From the NCBI RefSeq assembly GCF_037975245.1, contig NC_092567.1, positions 10,378,376 through 10,442,375 on the forward strand: a DNA stretch of 64,000 bases, in the 5' to 3' direction. A program made the translations under genes and the position numbers. The notes beneath the pieces are model-generated. The model ran no database searches. It was not told where the DNA came from and worked only from the letters and a program-made list of their open reading frames with translations. The stretch is from Apostichopus japonicus. Lineage: Eukaryota; Echinodermata; Holothuroidea; Aspidochirotida; Stichopodidae. Shown in pieces: positions 1-13,169 of this stretch (position 1 is its first letter; each line of letters begins with the position of its first letter).

Positions 1-590
1 TGAAAATTGTTTGCGTTTTATCGAACACGCAAGCAAAGCCGTATGCATAAGAGTTGATGTGATGTAATGATAGCACCGTTTTGCATCTAAGCACTCTTAC
101 CGAAACACCTGACAAAAGGAGAGGGGGTGATCAAGGGGATACAGTCTGGGGCCTCGCAATCGTATTGTGGGCCCGGGAAAATATGGAGGGGCTATACAAA
201 AAAATGGGATATGTGACCAGTGTAAAGAGAGGGACAGGCATTGTCCTCGGGGCCCGACCTGGCTCCCGACGCTCCTACAGTTGAGTGCGAAAGGGTGGGT
301 GTGGGCGTGTGGGCCATGGCCCCATCTCGGATCGTCAGTCGGAGAGAAATGGTTCAGTCTTTGGATTTTTGCAATCAACCGGGTGAGATGTGAACCCTTT
401 CTATGGTTGTATCATCACCCCTCGCTTTACTAAAGTATTTATAAAAATAAGTGACAAAAATTAGTAAAACATTGCGTTGAGAGTTACTAGTGACCTTCTT
501 AATAGTGTAACTATTCCTCAGAATGAACAATTTTTAAGTCTAAATTTTCATTCTAGTTTCCTGGGTGGAGGATCTCCACAACCAAACCTC
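1..590. other. non-coding, unassigned sequence
   Basis: Positions 100-430 are G+C-richer than what follows, with open frames on both strands, but those frames show no splice signals, codon pattern or recognisable motif. It may be a transposon remnant. I see no gene here. Confidence 0.4.
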
Positions 591-1530
591 ATAACATTTT
601 ATAACCCAGTACAGTCCACTACTCTATAAAGTACAGTCCCACTACTATACAGTACAGTCCAGATGCTCTATACCTTACAGTCCCCCTACTCTATAAAGTA
701 CATATATATAGTAGTCCCCCTACTATATATAGTACAGTCTCCCTACATTATAAAGTACAGTCCCACTACTCTATAAAGGAAAGGCTCCAACTATATAAAG
801 TTCAGCCCCCCTATTCCATAAATTAAAGTCCCCTACTCTATATAGTACAGTCCCACTACTCTATAAATTACAGTCTTCTACTCTATAAAGTACAGCCCCT
901 ACTCTATAAAGCACAGCCTCCTATTCTATAAATTACCGACCCCCTACTCTAGATAGTCCCTTACTGAATATAGTGTACAGTCCCCTACTGTATAAAGTAC
1001 AGTTCCTCGACTCTAAAAAGTATACAGTCCCCCTACATTATAAAGTACAGTCCCACTACTCTAGTCTTCAACTATAAGTCTTCAACTCTATAAAGTTCAG
1101 CCCCCTACTCCATGAATTACAGTCCCTTACTCTATATAGTACAGTCCCTTACTGTATAAAGTACAGTCCCTCGACTCTAAAAAGTATACAGTCCCCCTAC
1201 ATTATAAAGTACAGTCCCACTACTCTATACAGTACAGTCTCCTACTCTATAAATTACAGTCCCCCGACTCTATATAGTACAGTCCCCATACTATATAAAG
1301 TACAGTGCCCCTACTACATGTAGTACAGTCTCCTACTCTATAAATTACCGACCCCTACTCTATATAGTACAGTCCCTTACTGTATAAAGTACAGTCCCCC
1401 GACTCTATAAAGTACAGTCCCCCTACTATATCAAGTACAGTCCCCCTACTCTATACAGTACAGTCCCCTACTCTATAAATTACAGTCCCCCGACTCTATA
1501 TAGTACAGTGCCCATACTCTATAAAGTCCG
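590..1530. repeat. minisatellite, about 22-bp unit
   Basis: About 940 bp of imperfect tandem repeats around CTCTATAAAGTACAGTCCCC, with variants such as TATATAGTACAG and TATAAATTACAG. Units differ by small substitutions and by length of the C run. The region between this array and the first 5'-region copy holds a poly-C/poly-A stretch (about 1565-1600) and nothing else I can name. Confidence 0.9.
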
Positions 1531-2586
1531 TCATCCGTATCTGCTTCTAACTTAATCAGTAGGAAGTTTTAACCCCCCTCCCCCCCCAAAAAAAAACACA
1601 CACAAACACAGCTTTCATATCCTCTGCACGCCACTGCGCCATTGCACCATACTATGGTCTAACTGGAGCATTGTAAAGTCTTTTGAATGAAAGAAAAGTG
1701 ATATTCTCATTTTTCTCAAACGATTTAGAAATTAATTGGACAATATCTAAACCTTTTCATACAAATACGGGGCATTGATGATGACTTTAACTATAACTGA
1801 GTTCTTCCGTTCATTGAAATCCTGTCTTACTGAAGTCTATCAACAACAAAGAACTGGCAGGAACGATCAATTTGAATAGAGAAAACATTTTTTGGTTCTA
1901 GAACGGGACTCGAAACACGGACCCTTGCAATCCTAATGTTACTTGTTAAAATCTCGCTCTAGCTCCTTATATCTACACACTCTTTTGTCAAATTGTTTAT
2001 AATTTCTTTCCTTTTTTCCATATTAGTTTAATAAACAGTGGATTTACATTGCTTTAAGTATCGTAAACGAATCTGTAGTTTTCTTGTCAAGACATATTCA
2101 GAGTTGGCCATTGCCGCTTGTAGTTAAATCTACGCAGTTTGCGTACTTTACAGGCATATTACGCACATAGGGCAAAATACATCGGAAACTTACAATGGTT
2201 TCGTATTAATAGACTTAACTGAGAGCAATGCATATACGTACAACAGGTACCTTTGAACGTCTGATATGACAGAATAAACACAGATATGCATAGGTATCAG
2301 ATATGAATTGTATTATCAAATAAAGTATTTGATTGTGTAAACTATAAAATATGAACTTTGAAACCAGTTCAAACTATAAACTGATTCCTCCCGATATCTA
2401 TTTAGCGTTCAGAATCGTATGTTAGGACGTCACATGACATACATGACATACACGACGCCATCTTGTCAATTGGATGTTCTGCATTTCTGATTCCGTATGT
2501 TCTTCTTTCGTGATTTTCATCCGTTATTTTAAGGATTAAAGGATTCTAGACTTAAATTATACTCTGGATGATAAAACTACAAAGCG

Positions 2587-2598
2587 ATGATCGTGCTG
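2587..2598 (+). CDS. candidate first coding codons, copy A (ATG ATC GTG CTG, then GTAAGT donor)
   Basis: The short sequence ATG ATC GTG CTG is followed immediately by a consensus GTAAGT donor. The same arrangement occurs in copies B and C, and the 150-200 bp in front is conserved in all three, so this looks like the end of a first exon with its upstream control region. Only the donor-proximal codons can be placed; the transcription start cannot be seen. No downstream NACHT exon belongs to this copy, so it is probably an orphan first exon. It could instead be an untranslated exon in which ATG is incidental. Confidence 0.35.
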
Positions 2599-2635
2599 GT
2601 AAGTAGCGTACATGAGACAGTGGTGGTGTGAAACT

Positions 2636-2716
2636 ATATATGTACTGATATACTAAACACGTCATTAATAACACATGTTATGTACTGATATACTAAACAC
2701 GTTATAAATAACACAG
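2636..2716. repeat. two units of the 40-bp repeat (ancestral state)
   Basis: Two adjacent 40-bp units containing TACTGATATACTAAACACG sit just downstream of the donor of copy A. They match the unit that forms the array of about 81 copies at the same relative place in copy C. Confidence 0.9.
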
Positions 2717-4649
2717 GCTATGTTAAATGTATGCAACATATTTCTATCTGAACATGGCGTCTTCAAGGCAATTTCAATGTATAAGAACGATAATTCATGT
2801 CTGTATGATCATATTTCAAGGTTGATTTAAATATTTCATTAATTTGAAGGGTATAATTTGAAGCTCACGTTAGTCAAACTCCTTTTATGTAAATCCTGGT
2901 TATTTATAAGTTCATTCATGCAGGTACAACATATCTTTTCCTATCAGAACATGTGCTATCCTTTCACTTAATTGCTGTTTGATCAGATCATAAATATACT
3001 AAAATTGAGTCCTGTTGAAACAGAAATGTAGAATTGTAATACTTTCATAGCAGGCCTTGCGCCTTTAGGCTTAGGTCCAACATACATGAATGAATCGGGA
3101 TGGAAATCATTAAATAGATTCCTCAAGGTATAGGCTTATTTTCAGCTTGCAATTATGTGCATGAGAGAGATGCACTTGTCTTACTTTATATCCGTATGGA
3201 ACATGGAGTACATCATGTGGGAAGACCACCATGGACAATTTGGATACGTTTCACTAAGATAAATCTAGTGGGAAGTTCATGGAACATGGTATAAGTTAGG
3301 CCTATATGTGGGAAGTAAAGAGAACATTAAATAAGTTAAATTAGGCTAACCCGGTGGAAATGTGGTTCTTATCAGTAAAACCACTGTGAAACATGACAGT
3401 ATTCTTAAACTCTACAAACTTCCTGATAATGAGGACGAATATTAAAACAATAAAATAAGCAGATTAAGTTTAAGAATTTAACTGATTTTTAAGAATTTTT
3501 GTTTTGTATGATAGCAATCACGTGACAGGTGTATTTTGCTTTATCAGTATAGACAGAACAAAGCATCGTAAATGTTATATCTCTGAAATTATTGGAAAAA
3601 ACATAAATCATTAGATATTAAACCTAATCGGCTTATAAATGAACCGTAACATTTGTTTTCCAATGCCCGAGATTCAGTTGTACCGCCTAAAGCAGCAGTT
3701 TAACTTAGGCTTGCAATGTTACCCTGGTAGGATAACACTATACATAAGTATGTGTATTGATAACAGTGGTCACCTTTTTCTTTAATTTCACCAAATAGAG
3801 ATTACTGAGGGTAAAGTTAATACATTTGATCATCAACGTTAACATTTCGTCACGTGCACGCTTTGTATTGTTGCATTAGACACATTAAAGACCAAATTGG
3901 AAAATGTTTAAAGAAGAAAAAAGTATGTTTACCTCACTTTTTCCAATGAACCTTGGCGAAAGTCAAACGTATGACCTACAATTTTTATCTGATGTCACTG
4001 TCGATTAGTATCAATATAATCATATCAATCAACTCAAACAGCTTCTGAATAACCGTTGTATCTACAATTAAGAGAGAGCCACGCAATAACTGTGAAGCCC
4101 GCCATCTAAAATGATGAGCTGTAGGTGATATTCTAAAAGGACATCGTGAATATTGATAACAAAACAGAAAGTTGAATTTTTCAGGGTGTGTTAGTATTAG
4201 ATTACTTCAAAGGTCGATGTTTTGTGTAACAATAAACAGTAAATAAGAGAATAGGAGAGATTCACCTTGATGTAATCTTTGTCGAGCCAGAGACCTGTTA
4301 GTAAAGTGACTGGTTCAGTTGACTTATGTTATTATACATTGACGTACGATAATTGTGTTAGTTTGATTCATCCATGCATACTGTATCTATATATTCAACA
4401 TATCGTCTCTTTGAAAAATACTCATGGATAATATCACTCAAAGGAAAAAAAAACAGTGAAGACCCAAGTTAAACGCAATCAGTCATGAAAGTTGTTGTGA
4501 CGTCATAATCGATAGAGCGCCTTACAGTACTTACATAGTTTTGGATTAGTAACTTTAGCATAAGAAGGCTGATTTTAAAATAAACGTTGATAACAATTTA
4601 AGTCTCAGCATTCTAATTACTCTTACAGTGTATGATCGAGAGTTCAACA

Positions 4650-5870
4650 GGAATTTTTGTATTGTTTTTAAATAAAAAAGCTACATTTGTGTTATCAAAC
4701 TGATTGAGTGACTTCTGTAACATGGTGTAACTTTACTGAAAGCCTTGTCTATATTATGAACTTGTTATACACTGGAAAGTCCAGAGAAAGGTTATTTTCT
4801 CGATGACAAAATATAAATGACGTTAGACTCGAATTCTTTGAATCATCATATCACCGTCTTCAATATAAAAACACAAACGATGTATATGAAACTGTGTTTT
4901 AATTCTGTTTTTGCATGTTTGGGGTTTGTTCCTTGGAGGTCGTCTCGTTTAGAACCACCGGTCCTTGTCTGTCTATTGTGCTCCTAAAGCAACATGAAGT
5001 GTTTTGTGATACTAAGCACACACGGAAGGACTTGCGTGGTTCTTTGTTATGTTCCATCTTATTCAATAACAATCGTTGTACAGTATCCTTCTTATATTGT
5101 ATATGATCAATTTGTCGCCGGTAAACCACCTCCAACAGTAGCTTCATGTAAGTGCACTCGTGACAACCCCTGGTAAGTGTTGTTGATAAGTAAATGGCAG
5201 AACAAAGTTCACAAAGCTCGTTACTGCAGTCAAATTATATCTTAATTGTTTAATATTAAAAGAGAAAATATGGTGAGTAGGTAATTAAGTAGTCAGCTGG
5301 CAGAGATCAGCCAATCAGCGACAAGCAGAGTAGGTATAGTCGTTGATGATATCTACTTGAGAGATTGATCGAAAATTCTCCTTTGGCACGGTAATTCAAA
5401 CGATATGAAACTAAACCACAATTTGGTACCTGGACCCTGGCACGGATCTGGGAGATTGGGTGATGAGTGGGTTTACAAAATAAGTAATTAGCACAGCCTT
5501 GCACGTAGAACTATATATAAACCCCATTTAGCATAAATATGCCTCAGAATGCCACATTTATGTGAATGTTTTCTTCTGAGGAGCTTTTTTCCAATCCTGA
5601 ATTCCTCACTGCCTGTCTTGATTGACTACTCAATACGCCAGACAAATTTAGAGCGTTCTGATCTATTCTTTACATATTTGAGTTATATTGCTATAAAGGT
5701 GATCAGTATATTGACTCTAAACATGCTAGAGAAGTCGAATACTGGTCAACCATTTCCATTTTCAGTTGCATTCCACTGCTATCCTCAAATAATTTCCCTC
5801 TTCATCACATCATATTGTCTATAGTTTGTCCATTCTCATTGTATTGAAATGATTGGGGTTCTTTGGAAAA
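4650..5870. other. spacer between copies A and B
   Basis: Unique sequence with overlapping open frames on both strands around 4899-5176 and at 5549-5824. None has convincing splice borders or a recognisable domain, so I make no gene call. Confidence 0.4.
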
Positions 5871-6487
5871 CATTAAGTGACTTTTAACTGTTGTCGTTCT
5901 TCCGTTCAAATAAAATTCTGTTCACTTCAACATTGAAATGAGCAAACAGTTCCGGAGGATGGAACTGGACTCGACCCATAATCCTTTGCAATATTGATTT
6001 CACTGGTTTGAGTCCCAATTTAGTCCCAAATTGCTTTGATCTTTTCAATTGTGTATCATATCTTCTTTTTCGTCACATTAAAGGATTCTCGTAAGAGAAT
6101 CTGGCCTTTTGTTGCTTAGATATTATGTAACCATTGCTTTTAGTTTCATCCACAACTCATATCATTCATGTGCACATCTTGTATCATTCCCGAAATAAAT
6201 AAGCATATTACATGCATAGAATAGCATTCATCGAAACAATTTTAAAACTTAATAGATCCACATACAGTTAATAGTCAACGCAGCAAGTACTTTTGAACGG
6301 CTGATAAGACAAAATAAACACATTAAGGCAAAAATATCAGATATGAATTGTATTATCAAATAAATTTGTGTTACTATGTAAACTATTAGCCACGAACTTT
6401 GGTGAACCAGTTTACAACTATAGACTGACTCCTAGGCCTACCGATAGCTATTTAGCGTCCAGGTTTGCATATTAAATGCATCACATG

Positions 6488-7830
6488 CAGGGGCGTATCC
6501 AGGATTTTCCAATAGGGGGGGGGGGCGCCAGGCATGAATGATCGCCGTCCTGGGGGATGGGTCTAAGGGGAGGGGGTGTACAATTTTTGCTTTTAAAGAA
6601 GGGCTGAAATGCAAAATGGTGTTATATGCATGGGCGGCGATCCGTACTTCCGAGTGGGGGGGGGGGGATATGGCCTTGTTGACTATCTAAGCGTAGCGCC
6701 ACCATGGGTTGGCGCGAAGCGTACAAGAAAATTTTGGGATTAACAAACCCTCTAGATGGCCGGAAACGGCACTTCCCGAGGTTTCCAAGCGGCATATACC
6801 CAACTTTAAAATAGGGATGTCATGTCCGAAATATCTCATAATCAGGATCCAAAATACTTTTTTTTTTAATTTCGGGTGTTATTTTGGGAAAATTGCCCCT
6901 GTCAATCTTGTTTCAGGCGCAACGTTAGAATGTTCGAGAGCTCTGTTATATTATTCGATGAAGAAAATGGCCTCATGCAGGCTATTATAGGCCTATACAC
7001 ATGCAATACACAATTACACATAGTTACATTCCTAGGTACCGATTGCTAGGGCATCCAGGTGAAACGTGTATTAAGCATTACCCTGGTTACATGAGATTCT
7101 CAGCTGTTCGAGGGAACATGTACGTGTGTAGGCCTACTATAGGGCCTATATGAATACTATGAGGGTGCATATATGTACTATATCAATACCGTGGGCGCAA
7201 TAATACATTTTGTTGTTATAGGGCCAATGAAGCCTACAGTCAACTATTTTTGCTTTATAAAGACGCTTTATTTGAAAAGATCGCACTGCGTTTATGGTAG
7301 GCGAGAAATGAAGCTAAAAAAGAGCCGTACATTAACGAAGATGCATAAATGTAGGCATGAAAATATTCTTATCCCTGGCATTTGGTGGGGGGGGGGGGTA
7401 TGGTGCATTACATCCCCTCCACCCATTTTCATGGGGGGATATATCCCCCCTCCACCCAGGATCGCCGCCCATGGCCATATGTGATCCATTTTTCGACCTT
7501 AATAATAAGCAACATTTCCAGTAAATATGGACACAAAATGCACAATTTAGTATGGCTGGCATGTCATTTAGTGTTTATAGTGATAATACAAACACAATTA
7601 CCATCTATGTTTCTAAAACTATATATGCCGCCGAACTTCGCCAGAACCTTTTTTTGGCAAACAAAAAATAAAGCATACGGTAGGGGGGGGGGGGGTTGAG
7701 CGATCACCGACATCTCACATAAAGGTCGTCATCAATTTTTTTTTTTTTTTTTTTTTGCTAAACTTTTTTTTTTGGTGACGGCCAATAGGGGGGGCGCGCG
7801 CCTGTTGCGCCCCCCCTGGATACGCCCCTG
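6488..7830. mobile_element. TIR DNA transposon, non-autonomous, 1343 bp
   Basis: Starts CAGGGGCGTATCCAGG and ends CCTGGATACGCCCCTG, a perfect 16-bp terminal inverted repeat. ACATG is duplicated at 6483-6487 and 7831-7835. Copies A and C of the surrounding duplication show the uninterrupted sequence, which proves the insertion and the 5-bp target duplication. The interior has several poly-G runs, a poly-T run near 7740 and the ACTATCTAAG core (6682-6691) shared with elements near 43.5, 46.6 and 47.1 kb. The CAGGGGCG end resembles hAT elements, but hAT usually makes 8-bp duplications, so the superfamily is open. No transposase is visible. Confidence 0.9.
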
Positions 7831-7982
7831 ACATGATATGCACGACACCATCTATACTGTAGTCAATTGGATGTGTTTTAGTCCCGTTTCTATATGCTTT
7901 CCTTTTGTGATTTTCATTTGTTATTTAAGGATAAAAAGACTCTAGACTTAAATTCTACTCTGGATAATAAACCTACAAAGCA

Positions 7983-7994
7983 ATGATCGTAATG
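7983..7994 (+). CDS. candidate first coding codons, copy B
   Basis: ATG ATC GTA ATG followed by GTAAGT, homologous to the exon ends at 2598 and 9870. The sequence beyond the donor is unrelated to A and C, so no downstream exon can be assigned. Probably an orphan first exon, or an untranslated one. Confidence 0.3.
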
Positions 7995-8099
7995 GTAAGT
8001 AGGCGTACATACATACAGGGGACGGTAATGATGTAAAGCTCTAATTTAAGAAAAAAAATATATGTACATTTTCGTTGCGTTGAATGATTTATTCTAACA

Positions 8100-8800
8100 T
8101 AGTATTAACTGTAATCAGTAATTTCCATGTTTGCTTATTAAAAATCTCAGTTCACCTGTTGATCCAAAATGAAGATATAGCATTCTGTAAATGTGACGAA
8201 CATTTGTGTACATGTGCATTGAATTATAAGTAGTAATATCCCATACTGTGAAAACTACAAAGTCCCATTCAATTTTATAGTAGTTATTCAGCTATATCAA
8301 CATCCGGGTTTGTGTGTCACTGATTTTGTCACGCTTTGCCAACTGTTGCGGTAGATATAATTTGTTTCCCTCCTCAGCGGTTTAAATTACCGATTTAAAT
8401 ATTGCCATTTTAGAAAAAGAGCTTTTTATTGAATTGTCAGTGCAACTTATGATTATTTTTGCAAGTTTTAAACAGAAGGGAGAACATTTCTAACACGAAA
8501 GTTCGTCGTCCACTGATATTGTATTGTGTTAGCCTAACTTTATATTTAGACTTATTATGTTCGGTGGTAGGCTGTGAGGTACGTGTGTTACGTTAATAAC
8601 AATTGATAATAGTATTGACTATGTTGTTAGTTGTACTGAAAGAACCAATGGTTACTTGCACACATAACCAGTGAGCCAGTGAGCTTATGTTATTCCTTGC
8701 CAATTGAGATTATAATCCCAAGCTTTCGAATATTGTTGATTTAATTGATCAGCAAGGTTTTTTCCCTGACTGTGGGCCTACCTACTAAATATGTTAACTT
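8100..8800. other. non-coding spacer
   Basis: A+T-rich unique sequence. I see no exon, RNA gene or repeat array. Confidence 0.4.
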
Positions 8801-8804
8801 ACCA

Positions 8805-9290
8805 TGTGTACAAGCTATGTTTAGCAAAAATTAATTCAAACCCTGCCCCCTAATAAATGTGCATAATATCATATTGAACATACATTATCATGTACCCGCT
8901 ATCTACCAACACCTTCACACAAAGTATGATACAATTCTAAAAATGTTTACATTTGACCCAGTGACCTCATTAATATTCTTGAAATGAGCACCAAAATCAA
9001 TAGGGCTCTTTTTCTCACTATGGCGCATATATATACCAAGTATGATCTCAATCCAACTTCAGTTAACGTGTTTACAAGCTATTTTAGTGAAAATCAACTT
9101 AAGCCCCGCCCCATAATAAATATGCATCATATCAACTTGAACATATATTACCATGTACCCACTATCTATGAACACATTTATACCAAGTATGAATAAATTC
9201 TGACTTTCGGTGCGGAGTTAAAAGGATTTGGATATTTTCACTTTGACCCCGTGACCTCATTACTATTCATGAAATGAGCACCAAGTTTCT
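8805..9290. repeat. two tandem copies of a 254-bp unit
   Basis: TACAAGCTAT near 8817 recurs near 9071, and both are followed by the same landmarks in the same order: a CCCCATAATAAAT-like stretch, CATGTACCC(G/A)CTATCTA, a GACC..GTGACCTCATTA block and GAAATGAGCACCAA. The two units differ by scattered substitutions. Confidence 0.8.
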
Positions 9291-9539
9291 TTGCTCTTTC
9301 ATATTGTTTATACTTTTTTTTCGGTCATTTTTCGTCATAATAAAGGATTCTCGTAAAGGAATTTGGCCTATTCTTGTCAAGATATATTATGTAACCATCG
9401 CCTATAGTCTCATGCAAAACTTATATCGTTCCCGTGATATACAGGCATATTACGTGCATAAGATAACATACATCAAACAATTTAAATCTTAATAGATCAA
9501 CGGATAGTTAATGGTAAACATGTATGCAGCAAGTACTTT

Positions 9540-9855
9540 GAACGGCTGATCTGACAAAATAAACACAAGGCATAATAATCAGATATGAAATATATTATCA
9601 AATAAAGTCTTTGATTCTGTCAACTATTAACAACAAACTTTGAAACCAGTTGCAATTATAGATTGATTGCTGTCGATATCTATTCAGCGTCCAGGATCGT
9701 ATGTTAGAACATCACATGACATACAGGACGCCATCTTGTCAATTGGATGTTCTTCATTCCCGTTTCCGTATGTTCTACTTTCGTGATTTTCACGTGTTAT
9801 TTAAGGATTAAAGGATTCTAGACTAAAATTCTACTCTGGATGATAAACCCACAAA
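9540..9855 (+). promoter_or_regulatory. putative promoter / 5' UTR block conserved in three copies
   Basis: This block is preserved in copies A (about 2265-2586) and B (6295-6487 plus 7836-7982), in the same orientation and at the same distance from the GTAAGT donor. It includes TCAAATAAAGT, GCCATCTTGTCAATTGGATG and AAGGATTAAAGGATTCTAGA. Conservation and position suggest a promoter with 5' UTR (inference). I cannot mark a TATA box or transcription start. Confidence 0.4.
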
Positions 9856-9870
9856 ATGATGATCGTACTG
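9856..9870 (+). CDS. candidate first coding exon end of the NLR gene, copy C
   Basis: ATG ATG ATC GTA CTG followed by a GTAAGT donor. This is the only one of the three copies with a NACHT exon downstream on the same strand. It ends in phase 0, while the NACHT exon at 15337 starts with two bases of a split codon, so at least one further exon must lie between, or this exon is untranslated. I could not find that exon. The first intron holds the expanded 40-bp satellite. Confidence 0.35.
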
Positions 9871-9906
9871 GTAAGTAACGTACAGGAGACAGTAACGGTG
9901 TGAATG

Positions 9907-12900
9907 TATATTCTGATATACTAAACACGTCGTTAATAACAAAGGCTATGTACTGATAAACTAAACACGTCATTTAAAACACAGGCTATGTACTGATATA
10001 CTAAACACGTCATTAATAACACAGGCTGTGTACTTATATACTAAACACGTCATTAATAACAAAGGCTATGAACTGATATACTAAACACGTCATTAATAAC
10101 ACAGGCTATGTACTGATATACTTAACACGTCATTTAAAACATCGGCTATGTACTGATATACTAAACACGTCATTAAGAACACAGGCTATGTACTGATATA
10201 CTTAACACGTCATTAATAACACAGGCTATGTACTGATATACTAAACACGTCAATAATAACACAGGCTATGTACTGATATACTTAACACGTCATTAATAAC
10301 ACAGGCTATGTACTGATATACTAAACACGTCGTTAATAACAAAGGCTATGTACTGATATACTTAACACGTCATTTAAAACATCGGCTATGTACTGATATA
10401 CTAAACACGTCATTTAAAACACAGGCTATGTACTGATATACTAAACACGTCATTAATAACACAGGCTATGTACTGATATACTAAACACGTCATTAATAAC
10501 ACAGGCTATGTACTTATATACTAAACACGTCATTAATAACAAAGGCTATGAACTGATATACTAAACACGTCATTAATAACACAGGCTATGTACTGATATA
10601 CTTAACACGTCATTTAAAACATCGGCTATGTACTGATATACTAAACACGTTATTAGTAACACAGGCTATGTACTGATATACTTAACACGTCATTAAGAAC
10701 ACAGGCTATGTACTGATATACTTAACACGTCATTAATAACACAGGCTATTTACTGATATACTAAACACGTCATTAATAACACAGGCTATGTACTTATATA
10801 CTAAACACGTCATTAATAACAAAGGCTATGAACTGATATACTAAACACGTCATTAATAACACAGGCTATGTACTGATATACTTAACACGTCATTTAAAAC
10901 ATCGGCTATGTACTGATATACTAAACACGTTATTAGTAACACAGGCTATGTACTGATATACTTAACACGTCATTAAGAACACAGGCTATGTACTGATATA
11001 CTTAACACGTCATTAATAACACAGGCTATGTACTGATATACTAAACACGTCAGTAATAACAATGGCTATGTACTGATAAACTTAACACGTCATTTAAAAC
11101 GCACTGATATACTAAACACTTCATTGATAACACAGGATATGTACTTATATACTAAACACGTCATTAATAACACAGGATATGTACTGATATACTAAACACG
11201 TCATTAATAACACAGGATATGTACTGATATACTAAACACGTCATTAATAACAAAGGCTATGTACTGATATACTAAACACGTCAATAATAACACAAGCTAT
11301 GTACTGATAAACTTAACACGTCATTTAAAACACAGGCTATATACTGATATACTAAACACGTCATTAATAACAATGGCTATGCACTGATATACTAAACACG
11401 TCATTAGTAACACAGGCTATGTACTGATATACTAAACACGTCATTAATAACACAGGCTATGTACTGATATACTAAACACGTCATTAATAACACAGGCTAT
11501 GTACTTATATACTAAACACGTCATTAATAACAAAGGCTATGAACTGATATACTAAACACGTCATTAATAACACAGGCTATGTACTGATATACTTAACACG
11601 TCATTTAAAACATCGGCTATGTACTGATATACTAAACACGTTATTAGTAACACAGGCTATGTACTGATATACTTAACACGTCATTAAGAACACAGGCTAT
11701 GTACTGATATACTTAACACGTCATTAATAACACAGGCTATGTACTGATATACTAAACACGTCATTAATAACACAGGCTATGTACTTATATACTAAACACG
11801 TCATTAATAACAAAGGCTATGAACTGATATACTAAACACGTCATTAATAACACAGGCTATGTACTGATATACTTAACACGTCATTTAAAACATCGGCTAT
11901 GTACTGATATACTAAACACGTTATTAGTAACACAGGCTATGTACTGATATACTTAACACGTCATTAAGAACACAGGCTATGTACTGATATACTTAACACG
12001 TCATTAATAACACAGGCTATGTACTGATATACTAAACACGTCAATAATAACAATGGCTATGTACTGATAAACTTAACACGTCATTTAAAACGCACTGATA
12101 TACTAAACACTTCATTGATAACACAGGATATGTACTTATATACTAAACACGTCATTAATAACACAGGATATGTACTGATATACTAAACACGTCATTAATA
12201 ACACAGGATATGTACTGATATACTAAACACGTCATTAATAACAAAGGCTATGTACTGATATACTAAACACGTCAATAATAACACAGGCTATGTACTGATA
12301 TACTAACACGTCAATAATAACACAAGCTATGTACTGATAAACTTAACACGTCATTTAAAACACAGGCTATATACTGATATACTAAACACGTCATTAATAA
12401 CAATGGCTATGCACTGATATACTAAACACGTCATTAGTAACACAGGCTATGTACTGATATACTAAACACGTCATTAATAACACAGGCTATGTACTGATAT
12501 ACTAAACACGTCAATAATAACACAGGCTATGTACTGATATACTAGACACGTCATTAGTAACACAGGCTATGTACTGATATACTAGACACGTCATTAGTAA
12601 CACAGGCTATGCACTGATATACTAAACACGTCATTAATAACAAAGGCTATGTACTGATATACTAAACACGTCAATAATAACACAGGCTATGTACTGATAT
12701 ACTAGACACGTCATTAGTAACACAGGCTATGTACTGATATACTAAACACGTCATTAATAACAAAGGCTATGTACTGATATACTAAACACGTCAATAATAA
12801 CACAGGCTATGTACTGATATACTAGACACGTCATTAGTAACACAGGCTATGCACTGATATACTAAACACGTTATTTAAAACACAGGTTATGTACTGATAT

Positions 12901-13166
12901 ACTAAACACGTCATTAATAACACAGGCTATGTACTTATATACTAAACACGTTATTAATAACACAGGATATGTACTGATATACTATCGTCATTAATAACAC
13001 AGACTATGTACAGATAAACTAAACACGTCATTAATAACACAGGCTATGTACTGGTATACTAAACACGTCATTTAAAACACAGGCTATGTACTGATATACT
13101 AAACACGTCATTAGTAACACAGGCAATGTACTGATATACTAAACATGTCATAATTAACACAGGCAA
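9907..13166. repeat. 40-bp satellite array, about 81 units, with higher-order structure
   Basis: Direct repeats of a 40-bp unit containing TACTGATATACTAAACACG and CATTAATAACACAGG. Units carry recurring variants (CTTAAC for CTAAAC, TTTAAAAC for TTAATAAC, TTATTAGTAAC). The variants recur in order: a 7-unit block of 280 bp repeats at about 10511/10791 and 11501/11781, and a block of about 991 bp repeats once (the marker GCACTGATATACTAAACACTTC at 11101 and 12092). The array lies in the first intron, just after the donor at 9870. It is not CRISPR: there are no unique spacers. Confidence 0.95.
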
Positions 13167-13169
13167 TGT

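Larger units (their letters stand above)
1740..4650 (+). repeat. 5'-region duplication, copy A
   Basis: This segment aligns by eye with 5870-8000 (copy B) and 9330-15110 (copy C). Shared landmarks, in order, are a block with CAGATATGAATTGTATTATC, the phrase GCCATCTTGTCAATTGGATG, the short exon ending at a GTAAGT donor, a 40-bp repeat (two units here), then a long intron-like stretch including CCCGCCATCTAAAATGATGA and GACGTCATAATCGAT. Copy A ends before any NACHT exon: after about 4650 it diverges from copy C. It is probably a truncated duplicate of the NLR 5' region. Confidence 0.8.
5870..8000 (+). repeat. 5'-region duplication, copy B, interrupted by a transposon
   Basis: Aligns with copies A and C from about 5870 to 6487 and again from 7836 to the GTAAGT donor at 7995. 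The 1.35 kb between is a transposon insertion. Downstream of the donor the sequence no longer follows A and C, so copy B is truncated soon after the candidate first exon. Confidence 0.75.

Noticed and set aside
9907-13166. CRISPR-like regular repeats
   Set aside because: Units are directly adjacent with no unique spacers, in a eukaryotic intron.
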